From: Acetobacter nitrogenifigens DSM 23921 = NBRC 105050
GTDB lineage: Bacteria > Pseudomonadota > Alphaproteobacteria > Acetobacterales > Acetobacteraceae
Assembly: GCF_000429165.1 (NCBI RefSeq)
Contig: NZ_AUBI01000006.1
Coordinates: 124,001 to 188,000, forward strand
DNA length: 64,000 nucleotides
Reading direction: 5' to 3'
Part shown: positions 43,346 through 52,868 of the stretch, piece by piece
How the letters are laid out: the number at the start of each line of letters is the position of its first letter
Numbering within the stretch: position 1 is the first letter of the stretch
The notes under the pieces: model-generated
Seen by the model: the letters and a program-made list of their open reading frames with translations, nothing else
What the model was told of the DNA's origin: nothing
The model's database searches: none
Translations under genes and position numbers: made by a program

Positions 43346-44146
43346 TTATCCCTCTGGCGTCCATGAGAGCAATGTGTCGAGCAGCCCGTTGATAGCGTCC
43401 CGCAGACGCGCGCTTTTCGTCGCATCCGCAGGCCATGGGTCATCCTCACTGGCCAGATAGGTCGATTGCGCGATTTCCAGCTGGACAGCGTGCACGCCCG
43501 TCCCTGGCGTGCCGTAATGACGCGTTGTGTAGCCTCCACGAAACCGCCCGTTCAGAACATGCGTGTAATCGGGCGACATTCCGACCTGCTCCATCACGGC
43601 ATTCGACAAGGAGGCTGCGCAGGACGCGCCGCTATTGGTGCCAACGTTCAGGTCCGGCAGCACGCCCTCGAACAGTCGTTCAACCTGCGAACGGATCGAA
43701 TGCGCGTCCCACAGGATCGCCCACCCATGCTTTGCTCTCAGCCGTTTGAGTTCCGCAGTAACGGCGTCATGGTAGGGGCGCCAGTAAGCCTCCGTTCGTT
43801 GCGCGATTTCTTCCCCGCCGGGCGCCTCTCCTTCGAGATAGATCGGAGTCCCGTCGAAGGTCAGATGTGGCGCAAGGCCGGTGCTCGGTCGTCCAGGATA
43901 GAGCGCCGCATCATCGGCGCCGCGATTCAGATCGACGACATATCGCGAGTAATGGGCGGTAAGGACGCCGACCCCACGCAACGCTGCTCCGTTGTAGAGA
44001 TCCGGCATGTACCAGTCCGTGTCAGGAAGGCGCAGTCCGCGCACCGTCATGCGGGCCTCCATGCCCGGCGCGAGGGCCGTACCCGCATGTGGGATGGTGA
44101 CTAGGATGGGGCTTGAACCCGGCGTCAGAGTGAAGACTGGAGACAT
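43346..44146 (-). CDS. hutG: N-formylglutamate deformylase
   Basis: The 266-residue zinc enzyme cleaves N-formylglutamate to glutamate and formate, the last step of the five-step histidine pathway. Motifs include SPILVTIPHAG near the N-terminus, RYVVDLNRGADDAALYPG, WAILWDAHSIRSQV and a metal-site GRFRGGYTTRHYG. It belongs with hutF, 76 bases away on the same strand, which makes its substrate. Confidence 0.92.
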   Translation of the reverse strand: MSPVFTLTPGSSPILVTIPHAGTALAPGMEARMTVRGLRLPDTDWYMPDLYNGAALRGVGVLTAHYSRYVVDLNRGADDAALYPGRPSTGLAPHLTFDGTPIYLEGEAPGGEEIAQRTEAYWRPYHDAVTAELKRLRAKHGWAILWDAHSIRSQVERLFEGVLPDLNVGTNSGASCAASLSNAVMEQVGMSPDYTHVLNGRFRGGYTTRHYGTPGTGVHAVQLEIAQSTYLASEDDPWPADATKSARLRDAINGLLDTLLSWTPEG

Positions 44147-44222
44147 TGTTTTGTGGTTCCCGATTATTTTAGATGATATAAGATTATTTTATCAATTTGA
44201 GTAAAACCTGCGGCCCCTTGCG

Positions 44223-45614
44223 TCACTCTTCCAGCAACGCGGCGGCGGTCATGTTAAAGCGTTCCCGCGCAGCGTCCTGCAGAGGGTGGCGCCCGTCACA
44301 CACCCGCCACTCTCCAGCGCACATGACATCACGGATCGGTAAGGCCGTTCCCGCGAAAATCGCGGCGTCGAGGATCGCATCTCCCGTCAGTCCGGGAAGC
44401 GACAGCCGCGCAGCGTCGAGTGTGCAGAGATCTGCTCTTGCGCCGACTGTGATTCCCCAGAGCGTATCGCCGCCCGCGAGAAGCCCGCAGGCCTGCGCGC
44501 CGCCTTGCGCCGCCGCCCGATAGAGTGCTGCGCCTGTCGAACCGACCTCGCCTTCCGGCAGGCCGAGGCAGCGCTGTCGCCGACTGAGTCTCTGTCCGTA
44601 TTCGAGCAGGCGCAGTTCTTCGCCTGGGCTGATCAGCACGTTGCTGTCTGACCCCACGCCCCACGCGCCCTTGCGTGCGATGTAATCCTGAAACGGGAAA
44701 AATCCATCACCCAGATTGGCTTCCGTGATCGGGCACAATCCGGCGACGGCGCGACTGTCTGCGGCTCGCGCGGTCTCCTCGACGTCCATATGGGTTGCAT
44801 GGACAAGGCACCACCGATCATCCACAGGCGCGTTGTCGAGCAGGTAGGAGACCGGGCGCGCGCCTGTCGCCGCGAGACATTCGTCCACTTCACGCGTCTG
44901 CTCCGCGACGTGGATATGGACGGGGCCGCCATGGACCCGCCGTTCTGTAAGGCGCGCAGCGTCAGCGATATCGACGGCGCGCAGGGAATGCAGGCCGAGC
45001 CCGACGACAAGACGACTGTCGCCCACCGCGCCTGCCGCCCGTTCGGCAATCTCCATGATGGTCTCCGCGCAGGTCGCGAAGCGGCGCTGGTCAGTCTGAA
45101 GGCCGGACGCTCCGAAACCGGAGCGGGCGTATAGCGTGGGAAGCAGCGTCAGCCCGATCCCGGCATCCTGCGCCGCAGCGATCAACTGGACGGACATCTC
45201 GGCAGGGTTCGCGTATGGCGCGCCGTCGGGCGCGTGGTGCAGGTAGTGGAATTCAGCGACCTGCGTGTACCCGGCGCGAAGCATCTCGATATACAGATGC
45301 GTCGCAATGGTCCGCATGTCGTCAGGGCTGATCCGCAGCGCCAGGCGATACATCAGCGTGCGCCACGTCCAGAACGTATCCGCCGGATTCTGACGGCGCT
45401 CGGCAAGACCCGCCATGGCGCGCTGGAACGCGTGAGAATGCAGGTTGGGCGTCGACGGGATCGCGACATCCGCCCGCCAGTCGGCGCCATCGGGCGTCGC
45501 ATCAGGCTCGATATGCGCAAAACGCCCGTTTTCGTCCGTCGCGATCCGCACGTTGCAACGCCATCCCTGGGGGAGGAGAGCTTGTTTCACGAATCCGATG
45601 CGGGTTTGCGTCAT
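44223..45614 (-). CDS. hutF: Formimidoylglutamate deiminase
   Basis: The 463-residue amidohydrolase converts N-formimidoylglutamate to N-formylglutamate and ammonia. Metal-binding His are in NLHSHAFQRAMAG near 60, VHIHVAEQTREVDECL and CLVHATHMD. A later GSDSNVLISPGEELRLLEYGQ carries the catalytic Asp region. Start MTQTRIGF at 45614 is preferred to the longer upstream frame, which reaches into the intergenic region. It pairs with hutG in the pathway. Confidence 0.93.
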   Translation of the reverse strand: MTQTRIGFVKQALLPQGWRCNVRIATDENGRFAHIEPDATPDGADWRADVAIPSTPNLHSHAFQRAMAGLAERRQNPADTFWTWRTLMYRLALRISPDDMRTIATHLYIEMLRAGYTQVAEFHYLHHAPDGAPYANPAEMSVQLIAAAQDAGIGLTLLPTLYARSGFGASGLQTDQRRFATCAETIMEIAERAAGAVGDSRLVVGLGLHSLRAVDIADAARLTERRVHGGPVHIHVAEQTREVDECLAATGARPVSYLLDNAPVDDRWCLVHATHMDVEETARAADSRAVAGLCPITEANLGDGFFPFQDYIARKGAWGVGSDSNVLISPGEELRLLEYGQRLSRRQRCLGLPEGEVGSTGAALYRAAAQGGAQACGLLAGGDTLWGITVGARADLCTLDAARLSLPGLTGDAILDAAIFAGTALPIRDVMCAGEWRVCDGRHPLQDAARERFNMTAAALLEE

Positions 45615-45672
45615 GCCGGTGCGTCCGCTTTTTCTGTCGTTGCGTAAACGCACCATAGCGGCTTTGATGGGG

Positions 45673-45684
45673 TTGTATAGACTT
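45673..45684. promoter_or_regulatory. Possible HutC operator
   Basis: TTGTATAGACTT lies between the divergent hutF and hutI genes and resembles the left half of palindromic HutC sites of the TTGTATAGACAA type. The right half is imperfect. A HutC regulator gene is encoded nearby at 47013. Confidence 0.3.
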
Positions 45685-45748
45685 ACCTAGAGTTCTACCG
45701 GAGGCGTTCCATGCGCATGGTATCTCGCGCAAGGGCTTTGTAAACAGG

Positions 45749-47023
45749 ATGACGACGATGTGGGACAGGCTCTGGATTGGCGTTCATCTCGCGACGCTCG
45801 ACCCGACGGCGACCCAGGATGCTTACGGCTGCATACGCGACGGCGCCATTGCGTCGCGCGACGGGCGGATTGTCTGGCTCGGGCGGCGACAGGACTTGCC
45901 GGATGCGCCCGAATCTCTTGCGCGTGAGGTCATCACGTGCAGCGCCGGGATTCATGCTGCAGATCCAGTCGGGGCGCGCATGCCGTGGGTGACTCCTGGT
46001 CTCATCGACGCGCACACGCATCTTGTTTTTGCCGGAGATCGTAGCGCGGAGTTCGAACGGCGCCTGAATGGCGTAAGCTATGAGGAAATCGCCCGGGCTG
46101 GCGGCGGCATAGCCGCGACCGTGCGCGCGACCCGCGCGGCGAACGAAGAGGAGCTGCTTGAAATCGCGCTCCGCCGCGCGCAGGCGATGATCGCGGCCGG
46201 AACCACGACGATCGAGATCAAGTCGGGTTATGGACTGACGCTGGCGGACGAGGTCAAACAGCTGCGCGTGGCGCGCGCCGTCGGCGAAAGATTGCCGGTG
46301 CGCGTGCATACGACGTTCCTCGGCGCCCACGCCCTGCCGCCGGAATTCGCCGGACGACAGGACGACTACGTCACGCATCTGATTGAAGATATGCTGCCCG
46401 AAATCGCGCGGCTCGGCCTCGCGGACAGCGTGGACGCATTCTGCGAGAGCATCGCCTTCACGGCGCCGCAGGTGGACCGGCTGTTTGCCGCCGCGCGCGA
46501 ACTCGGCTTGCCGGTCAGGCTGCATGCGGACCAGTTGTCCGATGGCGGCGGAGCGTCGCTGGCGGCGAAGTATCGCGCGCTCTCGGCTGATCACGTCGAA
46601 TATGTAGGGGAGGAGGGCGCCGCCGCATTGGCGGAGGCTGGGACGGTCGCCATGCTGCTGCCCGGCGCGTTCTACTTCATCCGTGAAACGCAGGCGCCGC
46701 CTGTCGATCTTTTCCGGCGTTACGGCGTGCTGATGGGGCTGGCCACAGACTGCAACCCCGGCACGTCGCCATTGTCCAGCCTGACGGCGACGATGAATCT
46801 CGCCTCCGTGTTGTTCAGGTTGACGCCGGAGGAAGCTCTGAAAGCCGTGACCCGGATCGCCGCACAGGCGCTCGGCATGTGCGGCGATATCGGCGTTCTT
46901 TCTACAGGCAGTTTTGCAGACTTCGTGCTCTGGGACGTGACTGGTCCACATGAACTGTCCTACTGGATCGGTGGCGTGACCCCCATCGCACGCGTTTTTG
47001 GAGGCGTTCCCGATGGCGTCTGA
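45749..47023 (+). CDS. hutI: Imidazolonepropionase
   Basis: The 424-residue amidohydrolase opens imidazolonepropionate to formimidoylglutamate. Motifs: [22 protein letters not shown] with the first metal His, [25 protein letters not shown] and [14 protein letters not shown]. Length is typical. It diverges from hutF and overlaps hutC by 11 bases at its 3' end. Steps before it (hutH, hutU) are not in this window. Confidence 0.95.
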   Translation: MTTMWDRLWIGVHLATLDPTATQDAYGCIRDGAIASRDGRIVWLGRRQDLPDAPESLAREVITCSAGIHAADPVGARMPWVTPGLIDAHTHLVFAGDRSAEFERRLNGVSYEEIARAGGGIAATVRATRAANEEELLEIALRRAQAMIAAGTTTIEIKSGYGLTLADEVKQLRVARAVGERLPVRVHTTFLGAHALPPEFAGRQDDYVTHLIEDMLPEIARLGLADSVDAFCESIAFTAPQVDRLFAAARELGLPVRLHADQLSDGGGASLAAKYRALSADHVEYVGEEGAAALAEAGTVAMLLPGAFYFIRETQAPPVDLFRRYGVLMGLATDCNPGTSPLSSLTATMNLASVLFRLTPEEALKAVTRIAAQALGMCGDIGVLSTGSFADFVLWDVTGPHELSYWIGGVTPIARVFGGVPDGV

Positions 47024-47774
47024 TACGGACACCCTTCCGCGTCGTACCGTGTTGTCGGACCTGACTGCTGCGCGCCCTGCTTCCCGCTACGAACAGGTGA
47101 AGCACTACATCACCGAGCGGATCGCCTCGGGCGAGTGGGGCGTCGGTTCGCGCCTGCCATCTGAAAATGAACTGGTGGAAACGCTCGGCGTCTCCCGGAT
47201 GACCGTGCATCGCGCTCTGCGCGAACTCATGGGCGAGGGGATCGTCACGCGCGCCCAGGGCGTGGGCACGTTTGTCGCCCGACCGGCGCCAAGGGCTGAG
47301 GTGCTCGAGCTTCGTGATATCGCCGACGATATTCAGGCGGGTGGGGGACGGCACCGATCGCGCGTCGTATTGCTGGAGACGATCCGCGCTGATGGACATC
47401 TCGCCCTCGCTTTTGACCAGCGGCCGGGCGTCAAGCTGTTCCACTCCGTGCTGATCCATTACGAGGACGACACGCCCCTGCAGATTGAAGAGCGTTTCGT
47501 CTCTCCGCATTTTGCGCCGGATTACCTTGATCAGGATTTCGCCACGACCCATCCACATCGGTATCTGTTTCAGATCTCGCCGCCGCACGAAGTCGAGCAC
47601 GTGATCTTCGCCGTGACGCCGGAAGCGGAACAGCAGGCCCTCCTTGAACTCGATGGCCCGGAAGCGTGTCTGCAACTGGTGCGGCGTACCTGGGTCGAAG
47701 GGCGCGTGGTGATGCGCGGCGTGTTCACTTATCCCGGCAGCCGCTACAGTTTCGGCGGGCGACGGCAGACCTGA
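47013..47774 (+). CDS. hutC: Histidine utilisation repressor
   Basis: The 253-residue protein has a GntR/HutC winged helix ([31 protein letters not shown], split across residues 30-60, then [19 protein letters not shown]) and a UTRA ligand domain with [20 protein letters not shown] and [18 protein letters not shown]. Urocanate is the usual inducer in the family. The start at 47013 (MASDT) is inside the hutI end; an alternative lies five codons upstream. Confidence 0.92.
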   Translation: MASDTDTLPRRTVLSDLTAARPASRYEQVKHYITERIASGEWGVGSRLPSENELVETLGVSRMTVHRALRELMGEGIVTRAQGVGTFVARPAPRAEVLELRDIADDIQAGGGRHRSRVVLLETIRADGHLALAFDQRPGVKLFHSVLIHYEDDTPLQIEERFVSPHFAPDYLDQDFATTHPHRYLFQISPPHEVEHVIFAVTPEAEQQALLELDGPEACLQLVRRTWVEGRVVMRGVFTYPGSRYSFGGRRQT

Positions 47775-47815
47775 GTCGCAACCTCGCCATCAGGCAATCA
47801 GGGAGATTCCAGCAT

Positions 47816-48289
47816 ATGAGCCTTGAGTCCGTTCGCGCCTTCTTCGCCCAACACGCGCCCGATATCGCGCCCGTCGTGATGGAGGCGAGCACGGCGACCG
47901 TGTCGGAGGCCGCGCAGACGCTCGGCGTGGAAGACGGGCAGATCGCCAAGACGCTGGCGATAAAGGTCGGCGAAGAACGCCTGCTTGTCGTCATGGCGGG
48001 CACGGGGCGTCTGGACAATCGCAAGACCAAAGCAGCATTCGGCGACCGTCCCCGTATGCTTCCGCCCGACGAGGTGCTTGAGTTGACCAGTCACCCCGTT
48101 GGCGGCGTCTGCCCTTTTGGCCTGCCGCAACCCTTGCGCGTATGCTGCGATATTTCGTTGCGTCGGTATGCCGAGGTCTGGCCGGCGGCGGGTTCAACCA
48201 CCAGTTCGGTCTGCCTGACGCCTGAGCGCCTGACTGAATTGGTGAACGGAGAATGGGTCGATGTGTGTCAGGCGGTCGCTGACGCGTGA
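47816..48289 (+). CDS. YbaK/ProX-like aminoacyl-tRNA deacylase
   Basis: The 157-residue protein has the YbaK fold: VEDGQIAKTLAIKVGEERLLVVMAG with the conserved Lys, and LTSHPVGGVCPFGLPQPLRV. Such enzymes hydrolyse mischarged tRNA such as Ala- or Cys-tRNA(Pro). Start 47816 is preceded by GGGAG. The longer frame upstream overlaps hutC and is not used. Product specificity is not clear from sequence. Confidence 0.88.
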   Translation: MSLESVRAFFAQHAPDIAPVVMEASTATVSEAAQTLGVEDGQIAKTLAIKVGEERLLVVMAGTGRLDNRKTKAAFGDRPRMLPPDEVLELTSHPVGGVCPFGLPQPLRVCCDISLRRYAEVWPAAGSTTSSVCLTPERLTELVNGEWVDVCQAVADA

Positions 48290-48324
48290 TCAGGAATCTA
48301 TCTCGTAATAATCTTATATAGTCT

Positions 48325-48630
48325 TCATTGTGCAGCGCATAGTGAAGGTCGGGCGTCGAGCGAGTCGGACGTAGATACAGCGAACGACTTCGACTTCCTG
48401 GCGGACAAATCCGGTGGCGCATTCCTCGCGTCGTTCAGCGTCGCCACATCTCCCGTTTGCTCGATATCGAAGGAAGCAATTCGACGACCCGTTTCATCAA
48501 AAACTCGCAGATGTATCGCCCGCCCGGAGTGTGCCGTACGCAGCTTCAGGGCTGTTCGGACGGCTCTCTCCCCGCAAATTGATTCTCCTTTAATTTTGGA
48601 AAAAACAAGTAAAGTTCTTCTTAAATTCAT
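48325..48630 (-). CDS. Hypothetical protein, about 101 residues
   Basis: The frame from ATG 48630 (NLRRTLLVFSKIKGE) shows a strand-rich middle, AIHLRVFDETGRRIASFDIE, and a charged, probably disordered C-terminus. It lies downstream of the methyltransferase gene on the same strand. No family is recognised and coding status is only moderately supported. Confidence 0.4.
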   Translation of the reverse strand: MNLRRTLLVFSKIKGESICGERAVRTALKLRTAHSGRAIHLRVFDETGRRIASFDIEQTGDVATLNDARNAPPDLSARKSKSFAVSTSDSLDARPSLCAAQ

Positions 48631-48655
48631 AGTGTCAAATCGCGGGTCCAAACAT

Positions 48656-49408
48656 CTAAGCCGCGACAGCGGTTGCCTCCGCCTCCGCGCTGACCATCAC
48701 GCGGGCATCAGCCGAACGAATAATCATAGCCTGCGTCGTTGGTAATTCGATCACTCTCTCGGAACGGCCAGTCATGAACCGGTCAACGGCGTTCCGGACG
48801 CCGGGAATGATTGAGTAATCGTGCGTGATAAGTATGCCCCCCGGAAGCATGCGCGGATAAAAGAATTCCAGGCCTGCATAAGTCGCGCCTTCAAGATCAA
48901 CATCCAGATGCACAAAGGAGAATCGCAAATTCTCCAGACCTGCGGTGCTGGCCGGAAACACACCCTGATGAAAATGAACGCCCTTGTACCCCGTCAACAC
49001 ATTCTGGACTTCAGTCAGAGTTCCTCGAAATTCACCTTTTCGAAAAGTGCCTCTTTCCGCACCTGAAGGCTTTGGAAGGCCCGAGAAAGTATCGAACAGA
49101 TGCAGCGGGGTGGCCCCTTTCACGGAACATAGCAGACGCGCCGAGCAGCCTTTATAGACCCCGAATTCAGCGAAAGCGCCACCATGTTCCGTCTGCGCCT
49201 GCGCCAACGCATGCAACATAAAAGATTCGTCGCCGCTGAGCAGTGAGTCCGCTTTCTTGCGGCACGATTCTATGGTGTCGATAACCTGTTTCGATTTATG
49301 GCCGCGCAGCAAAGCGAGTTGAAGATGCGTTTGAACGTCGGATGACAGAAAGCGGAAAACCCTGTTGCGACTTACAATCCGTCTAAGCCGTTCGTTTCGC
49401 ATCCACAT
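48656..49408 (-). CDS. TylF/macrocin O-methyltransferase-like SAM enzyme
   Basis: The 250-residue protein has a class I methyltransferase fold with the SAM motif FAEFGVYKGCSARLLCSV near 80, then LFDTFSGLPKPSGAERGTFRKGEF, and a metal-binding HLDVDLEGATYAGLEFFYP followed by LITHDYSIIPG. This set defines the TylF-type family, often acting on surface sugars or small metabolites. Substrate cannot be told. The nearest upstream gene is gpsA, 24 bases beyond its start, but on the same strand it comes after gpsA. Confidence 0.85.
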   Translation of the reverse strand: MWMRNERLRRIVSRNRVFRFLSSDVQTHLQLALLRGHKSKQVIDTIESCRKKADSLLSGDESFMLHALAQAQTEHGGAFAEFGVYKGCSARLLCSVKGATPLHLFDTFSGLPKPSGAERGTFRKGEFRGTLTEVQNVLTGYKGVHFHQGVFPASTAGLENLRFSFVHLDVDLEGATYAGLEFFYPRMLPGGILITHDYSIIPGVRNAVDRFMTGRSERVIELPTTQAMIIRSADARVMVSAEAEATAVAA

Positions 49409-49431
49409 CCGCGTCTTTCCCCCTATCTGAC

Positions 49432-50403
49432 TCAGGCCATGCGCCCTGCTTCGCTTCCTGTCGGCCGGGATAGCAGGCGTTCGACAACATCGATCAAAAG
49501 ACTGCGCCCTTCGACCAGATCCGCTACCGCTTCGATCACCGGAACCGCCACGTCATGCCGCTTCGCAAGAGCCAGAAGGGCGCCGGAGGTCGCTACGCCT
49601 TCGGCCACGCCCGCAGGCGAGTGCAAAGCTTCCGCAAGCGTCATGCCATTTCCCAACGCGGCGCCGACACGAAAGTTGCGGGAAGCGCCCCCGGTGCAGG
49701 TGAGCAGCAGGTCGCCCACCCCTGCAAGACCCGCCAGCGTCTCGGGGCGTCCACCCAATGCGGCGGCCAGACGTCCGATCTCCGCCAACCCTCGCGTCAC
49801 CAGCGCCGCGCGCGCATTTTCGCCCAGACCTGCGCCAATCGCCGCCCCGGCTGCTATCGCGATCACGTTCTTCGCGGCGCCGCCAAGCTGCACCCCGACA
49901 ATGTCGTCGCTGTCATAGAGACGAAACCGAGGCGTCGTCAGCAGATCGCCCAGAGCGCGAGAAAGATTCGCCTCCCGTGCTGCGATCACCGCCGCCGCCG
50001 GCAAACCTGCCGCGATTTCATGCGCAAAATTCGGGCCGGACAACACCGCGCCGGAAACGCCGGGGAGCGTCTCTTCAAGAATCTGAAGCGGAAATCGTAA
50101 AGTTCCAGGCTCGACGCCCTTGCAGCACAGGACGACCGGCGCGCCGCTGTTGAGGCCGCCCAACACGGACGGCAGATGCTGCATCGGAACCGCCAGCAGC
50201 ACCATGTCGGCGCGCTCTGGCATCCGCCCGCTCACCGACACCGTGTCGGGCAGCGGATGTCCCGGCAGACGCGGCATGGCGCCGTTCGTCAGACGCGCCG
50301 ACGGGTCGCGCGCCCAGAGATGCACCTGCGCGCCCGCTCGCGCGGCCTGCAAGGCCAGCGCCAGCCCCCACGACCCGGCGCCGATTACAGCGATACGCTT
50401 CAT
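49432..50403 (-). CDS. gpsA: Glycerol-3-phosphate dehydrogenase [NAD(P)+]
   Basis: The 323-residue enzyme makes glycerol-3-phosphate for phospholipids. It has the Rossmann motif IAVIGAGSWGLALALQ, GPNFAHEIAAGLPAA and GGAAKNVIAIAAGAAIGAGL with the catalytic Lys. The start ATG 50403 overlaps the rlmJ stop as ATGA, so both are co-translated; a frame start five codons earlier is less likely. Confidence 0.95.
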   Translation of the reverse strand: MKRIAVIGAGSWGLALALQAARAGAQVHLWARDPSARLTNGAMPRLPGHPLPDTVSVSGRMPERADMVLLAVPMQHLPSVLGGLNSGAPVVLCCKGVEPGTLRFPLQILEETLPGVSGAVLSGPNFAHEIAAGLPAAAVIAAREANLSRALGDLLTTPRFRLYDSDDIVGVQLGGAAKNVIAIAAGAAIGAGLGENARAALVTRGLAEIGRLAAALGGRPETLAGLAGVGDLLLTCTGGASRNFRVGAALGNGMTLAEALHSPAGVAEGVATSGALLALAKRHDVAVPVIEAVADLVEGRSLLIDVVERLLSRPTGSEAGRMA

Positions 50404-51251
50404 TCCGGCGCGACCCATTCAACCTTCGCCTGCGTCTCTCCGTCGCCCAGATGGCGGCACAGCGGCTCAAGCATCATGCGCGCTTCCTCGTCGAACCGAT
50501 AGGGCGGCTGCACCACCAGAAGCCCACACCCATTGAGACGCGACGGGTCCAGCGGCGGCCGCAGGGTGAACTCCACATTCAACACGTCGCGCAGCCCCGC
50601 ATCCCGGATCGCATCCAGAAACGCCCGGACCGGCGCCCCATGCTTGATCGGATACCACGCGGCCACCATGCCGGTGGAAAAGCGCGCGCGAGCCTGCGTC
50701 ACCGCCTGCGCCAGCCGTGCGAACTCATCAGTCCGTTCGAACGGCGGGTCGATCAGCGTCAACCCGCGTTTGGCCTGCCTTGGCGGCAACAGGGCGCCGA
50801 TCGCCTCATACCCGTCGCGATGATGAACCGACACATTCGCCTTGTTCCGAAACAGGCGCCGCAATACCGCCTGATCTTCCGGATGCAGTTCGCAGCAGAT
50901 GAGTTCGTCCTGCGGGCGTAGCAGGCGCGCGACCAGCTCCGGCGAACCCGGATAATGAAACGTGCCTTCCTCCGGCCTCAAACTGGCCCGCACCATATCC
51001 AGCCAGGGGCGCAGCGGCGCCAGTTCCGACGCGTCCTCTGGAATGGCAAGCAGCCGCCCGATCCCATCCCGCCATTCGCCCGTGGCTTCCGCCTGAACGC
51101 CCGCAAGATCGTACCCGCCAATCCCGGCATGGGTGTCCAGAACCGCAAACGGCGTAGCCTTGCGGGTCAGCGCGCCAACCAGCGCGGTCAACAGGGCGTG
51201 CTTCATGCAGTCGGCGAAGTTGCCAGCGTGGTAAGCGTGTCTGTAGTTCAC
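50400..51251 (-). CDS. rlmJ: 23S rRNA (adenine2030-N6)-methyltransferase
   Basis: The 283-residue protein starts MNYRHAYHAGNFADCMKH, the RlmJ signature, and has the SAM loop LDTHAGIGGYDL and the catalytic TLIDPPFERTDEF motif with DPPF. Length and motifs are normal. It is the first gene of the rlmJ-gpsA pair; low-GC accessory DNA starts just upstream of it. Confidence 0.95.
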   Translation of the reverse strand: MNYRHAYHAGNFADCMKHALLTALVGALTRKATPFAVLDTHAGIGGYDLAGVQAEATGEWRDGIGRLLAIPEDASELAPLRPWLDMVRASLRPEEGTFHYPGSPELVARLLRPQDELICCELHPEDQAVLRRLFRNKANVSVHHRDGYEAIGALLPPRQAKRGLTLIDPPFERTDEFARLAQAVTQARARFSTGMVAAWYPIKHGAPVRAFLDAIRDAGLRDVLNVEFTLRPPLDPSRLNGCGLLVVQPPYRFDEEARMMLEPLCRHLGDGETQAKVEWVAPE

Positions 51252-51314
51252 TGAGAAATCACCGTAACATGTTGTTTTAATTTAAATTTACTGCAGGGGA
51301 TGTCAGCTTGACTT

Positions 51315-51355
51315 ACCCGCATACCCTCGCGTCACCGAATGTTGACCCGCATACC
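51315..51355. repeat. Direct repeat ACCCGCATACC, possible resolvase site
   Basis: ACCCGCATACC occurs at 51315-51325 and 51345-51355, 30 bases apart start to start and each preceded by a TTGAC-like sequence. The pair sits just upstream of a broken resolvase gene, so it may be a remnant recombination or regulatory site. Confidence 0.4.
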
Positions 51356-51369
51356 TTAGAGATGAGCCG

Positions 51370-51791
51370 ATGACTGAGCCATCCTTCGCTCTGGTCAGCA
51401 GCCCAAACCTGACCGTCTGGCTCGCTCAACCGCTGATCTGTTGGCCATCGTCGAACGCATCCACGCCAAAAACGCGTCGTTAGTGATTTTGTCGATGGGC
51501 GGTCAGAGTTTGGATACGTCCAATCCCACGTCAAAAATGATGCTGACCATGTTGGCCGCCGTGGCCGAATGTGAACGCGACCTGATGTTGGAACGGCAAC
51601 GAGAAGGCATCGCGGTGGCCAAATCAAACTGCAAATATCAGGGCCGCCCACCGATAGCTAACGAACAACGCGACGCGATCCTGACCATGCTGAACAACAG
51701 CATGTCACTCACGGAAACCGCCCGTCGATTGGGAATCAGCCGCGCCACCGTCTATCGCATAAAACGTGATTGGTATCATGGATTTCTATGA
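51370..51791 (+). pseudogene. Serine recombinase, 5'-truncated and frameshifted
   Basis: An open frame from about 51408 reads KPDRLARSTADLLAIVERI, then SLDTSNPTSKMMLTMLAAVAECERDLML and a C-terminal HTH (SLTETARRLGISRATVYRIK), which is the C-terminal two thirds of a Tn3-type resolvase. Upstream, ALVSS lies in another phase, joined by an apparent extra C within 51402-51404. The N-terminus with the catalytic Ser is missing. The DNA-binding part could still be made from a TTG at 51441. Confidence 0.78.
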
Positions 51792-52295
51792 TTTAAGACC
51801 ATTAAATTCGCGCTCTTGTAGCGATTGCCATACACGCTGGTGGCGTGCTCTGCATATCGGGATAATACGTTTGAGGCGTGCCATATTTTTTTCACGAGAG
51901 TGAACCGACATTATACATTCATTTCTAGTGATTTGCGTTATCCGCATACAAGCAATTAAACTTTGTATTGCACGTCCTGTTTCAAGAGAGAATATGGCGG
52001 TAATTTGATATTGAATTTCCTGAAGTTCTATCAGCCGATTGAATGGGCTTTCAATGAAACGTTCCTTTAATTTTTCCTCTTGGGCTGAAAACACATTGCT
52101 GATTCGGCCGGATTTTTGTCTTATTTCCTTGAGTTTATTTAAAAACTCAATGCGGCCGTCGGCGAATCCGCTATCAACTTGTCTTCGAAAGCACTTGTCG
52201 ACGATTTCAATATATTCGACACGTCTTGAAAATTTTTCGAGATTTAATTTCTCACGAGCGATTTCCTTTTGCGTTTGGGCAATTTCATGATTCAC
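51786..52295 (-). CDS. Hypothetical helical protein, 169 residues
   Basis: The protein is helical and highly charged, with EIAQTQKEIAREKLNLEKFS at the N-terminus suggesting a coiled coil and a basic C-terminus (KNMARLKRIIPICRARHQR). It lies 9 bases after a small gene with a C-terminal membrane segment, so they form a two-gene operon. GC is low compared with flanking host genes. It is convergent with the resolvase remnant, with a 6-base overlap. I do not recognise it. Confidence 0.6.
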   Translation of the reverse strand: MNHEIAQTQKEIAREKLNLEKFSRRVEYIEIVDKCFRRQVDSGFADGRIEFLNKLKEIRQKSGRISNVFSAQEEKLKERFIESPFNRLIELQEIQYQITAIFSLETGRAIQSLIACMRITQITRNECIMSVHSREKNMARLKRIIPICRARHQRVWQSLQEREFNGLKS

Positions 52296-52304
52296 GGTGC
52301 CTAA

Positions 52305-52631
52305 TCACCAACCGATGTAACCGACAAATCCGGTTACCAGAATCTGCGCGGCTGAGACGATTTGAGGCGCATATGTCACATACCACGGTTTGGCCAACGG
52401 CTTCGAATCATCGACAAGATGTAATGCGCCATCACTAGTCAAAATTCTGACGCCTGTTCCCGATGAAGCGTCTTTCATGCCCGCCACAATCGCCTGAATG
52501 TCGGATGGTGACAGCTTGATCGCGTCTGGTGCTGACGGCGGGTGTGGGGCGCTGTTGGCGATGCTCTGCCGGACCAGTTCGGCGATTGAATTGAGGTCGG
52601 CTTGGGAAAGATGCGCAACGATGTCGGACAT
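52305..52631 (-). CDS. Hypothetical protein with C-terminal membrane anchor, 108 residues
   Basis: The protein begins MSDIVAHLSQADLNSIAELV and has a Pro/Ala-rich linker near residue 30, a helix SPSDIQAIVAGMKDASSG, a strand-like VRILTSDGALHLVDD, and a hydrophobic C-terminal segment QIVSAAQILVTGFVGYIGW. A single C-terminal segment suggests tail anchoring or a holin-like shape. It heads the two-gene unit with the coiled-coil protein. Function unknown. Confidence 0.6.
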   Translation of the reverse strand: MSDIVAHLSQADLNSIAELVRQSIANSAPHPPSAPDAIKLSPSDIQAIVAGMKDASSGTGVRILTSDGALHLVDDSKPLAKPWYVTYAPQIVSAAQILVTGFVGYIGW

Positions 52632-52868
52632 ATGAATCCAAAGGGTGTGTTTCCGATATGTTCACCCTAACACGAAAATCTGACTGCCCGTTACAACTTT
52701 GGCGTCAACCTGCGTGTATACAGGAACTCTCATCAAAGAATCCCCGCTGCGTCACCATTGAGAACCCCCGTGCGCTTGCCCCTGCGACTCTTGGGGCTCT
52801 ACAAATGCACCAAAGCCCTGAGGCCACTGATTGTCGTTCACGACGCTTGAAAAATGAGGTTGAATTTC

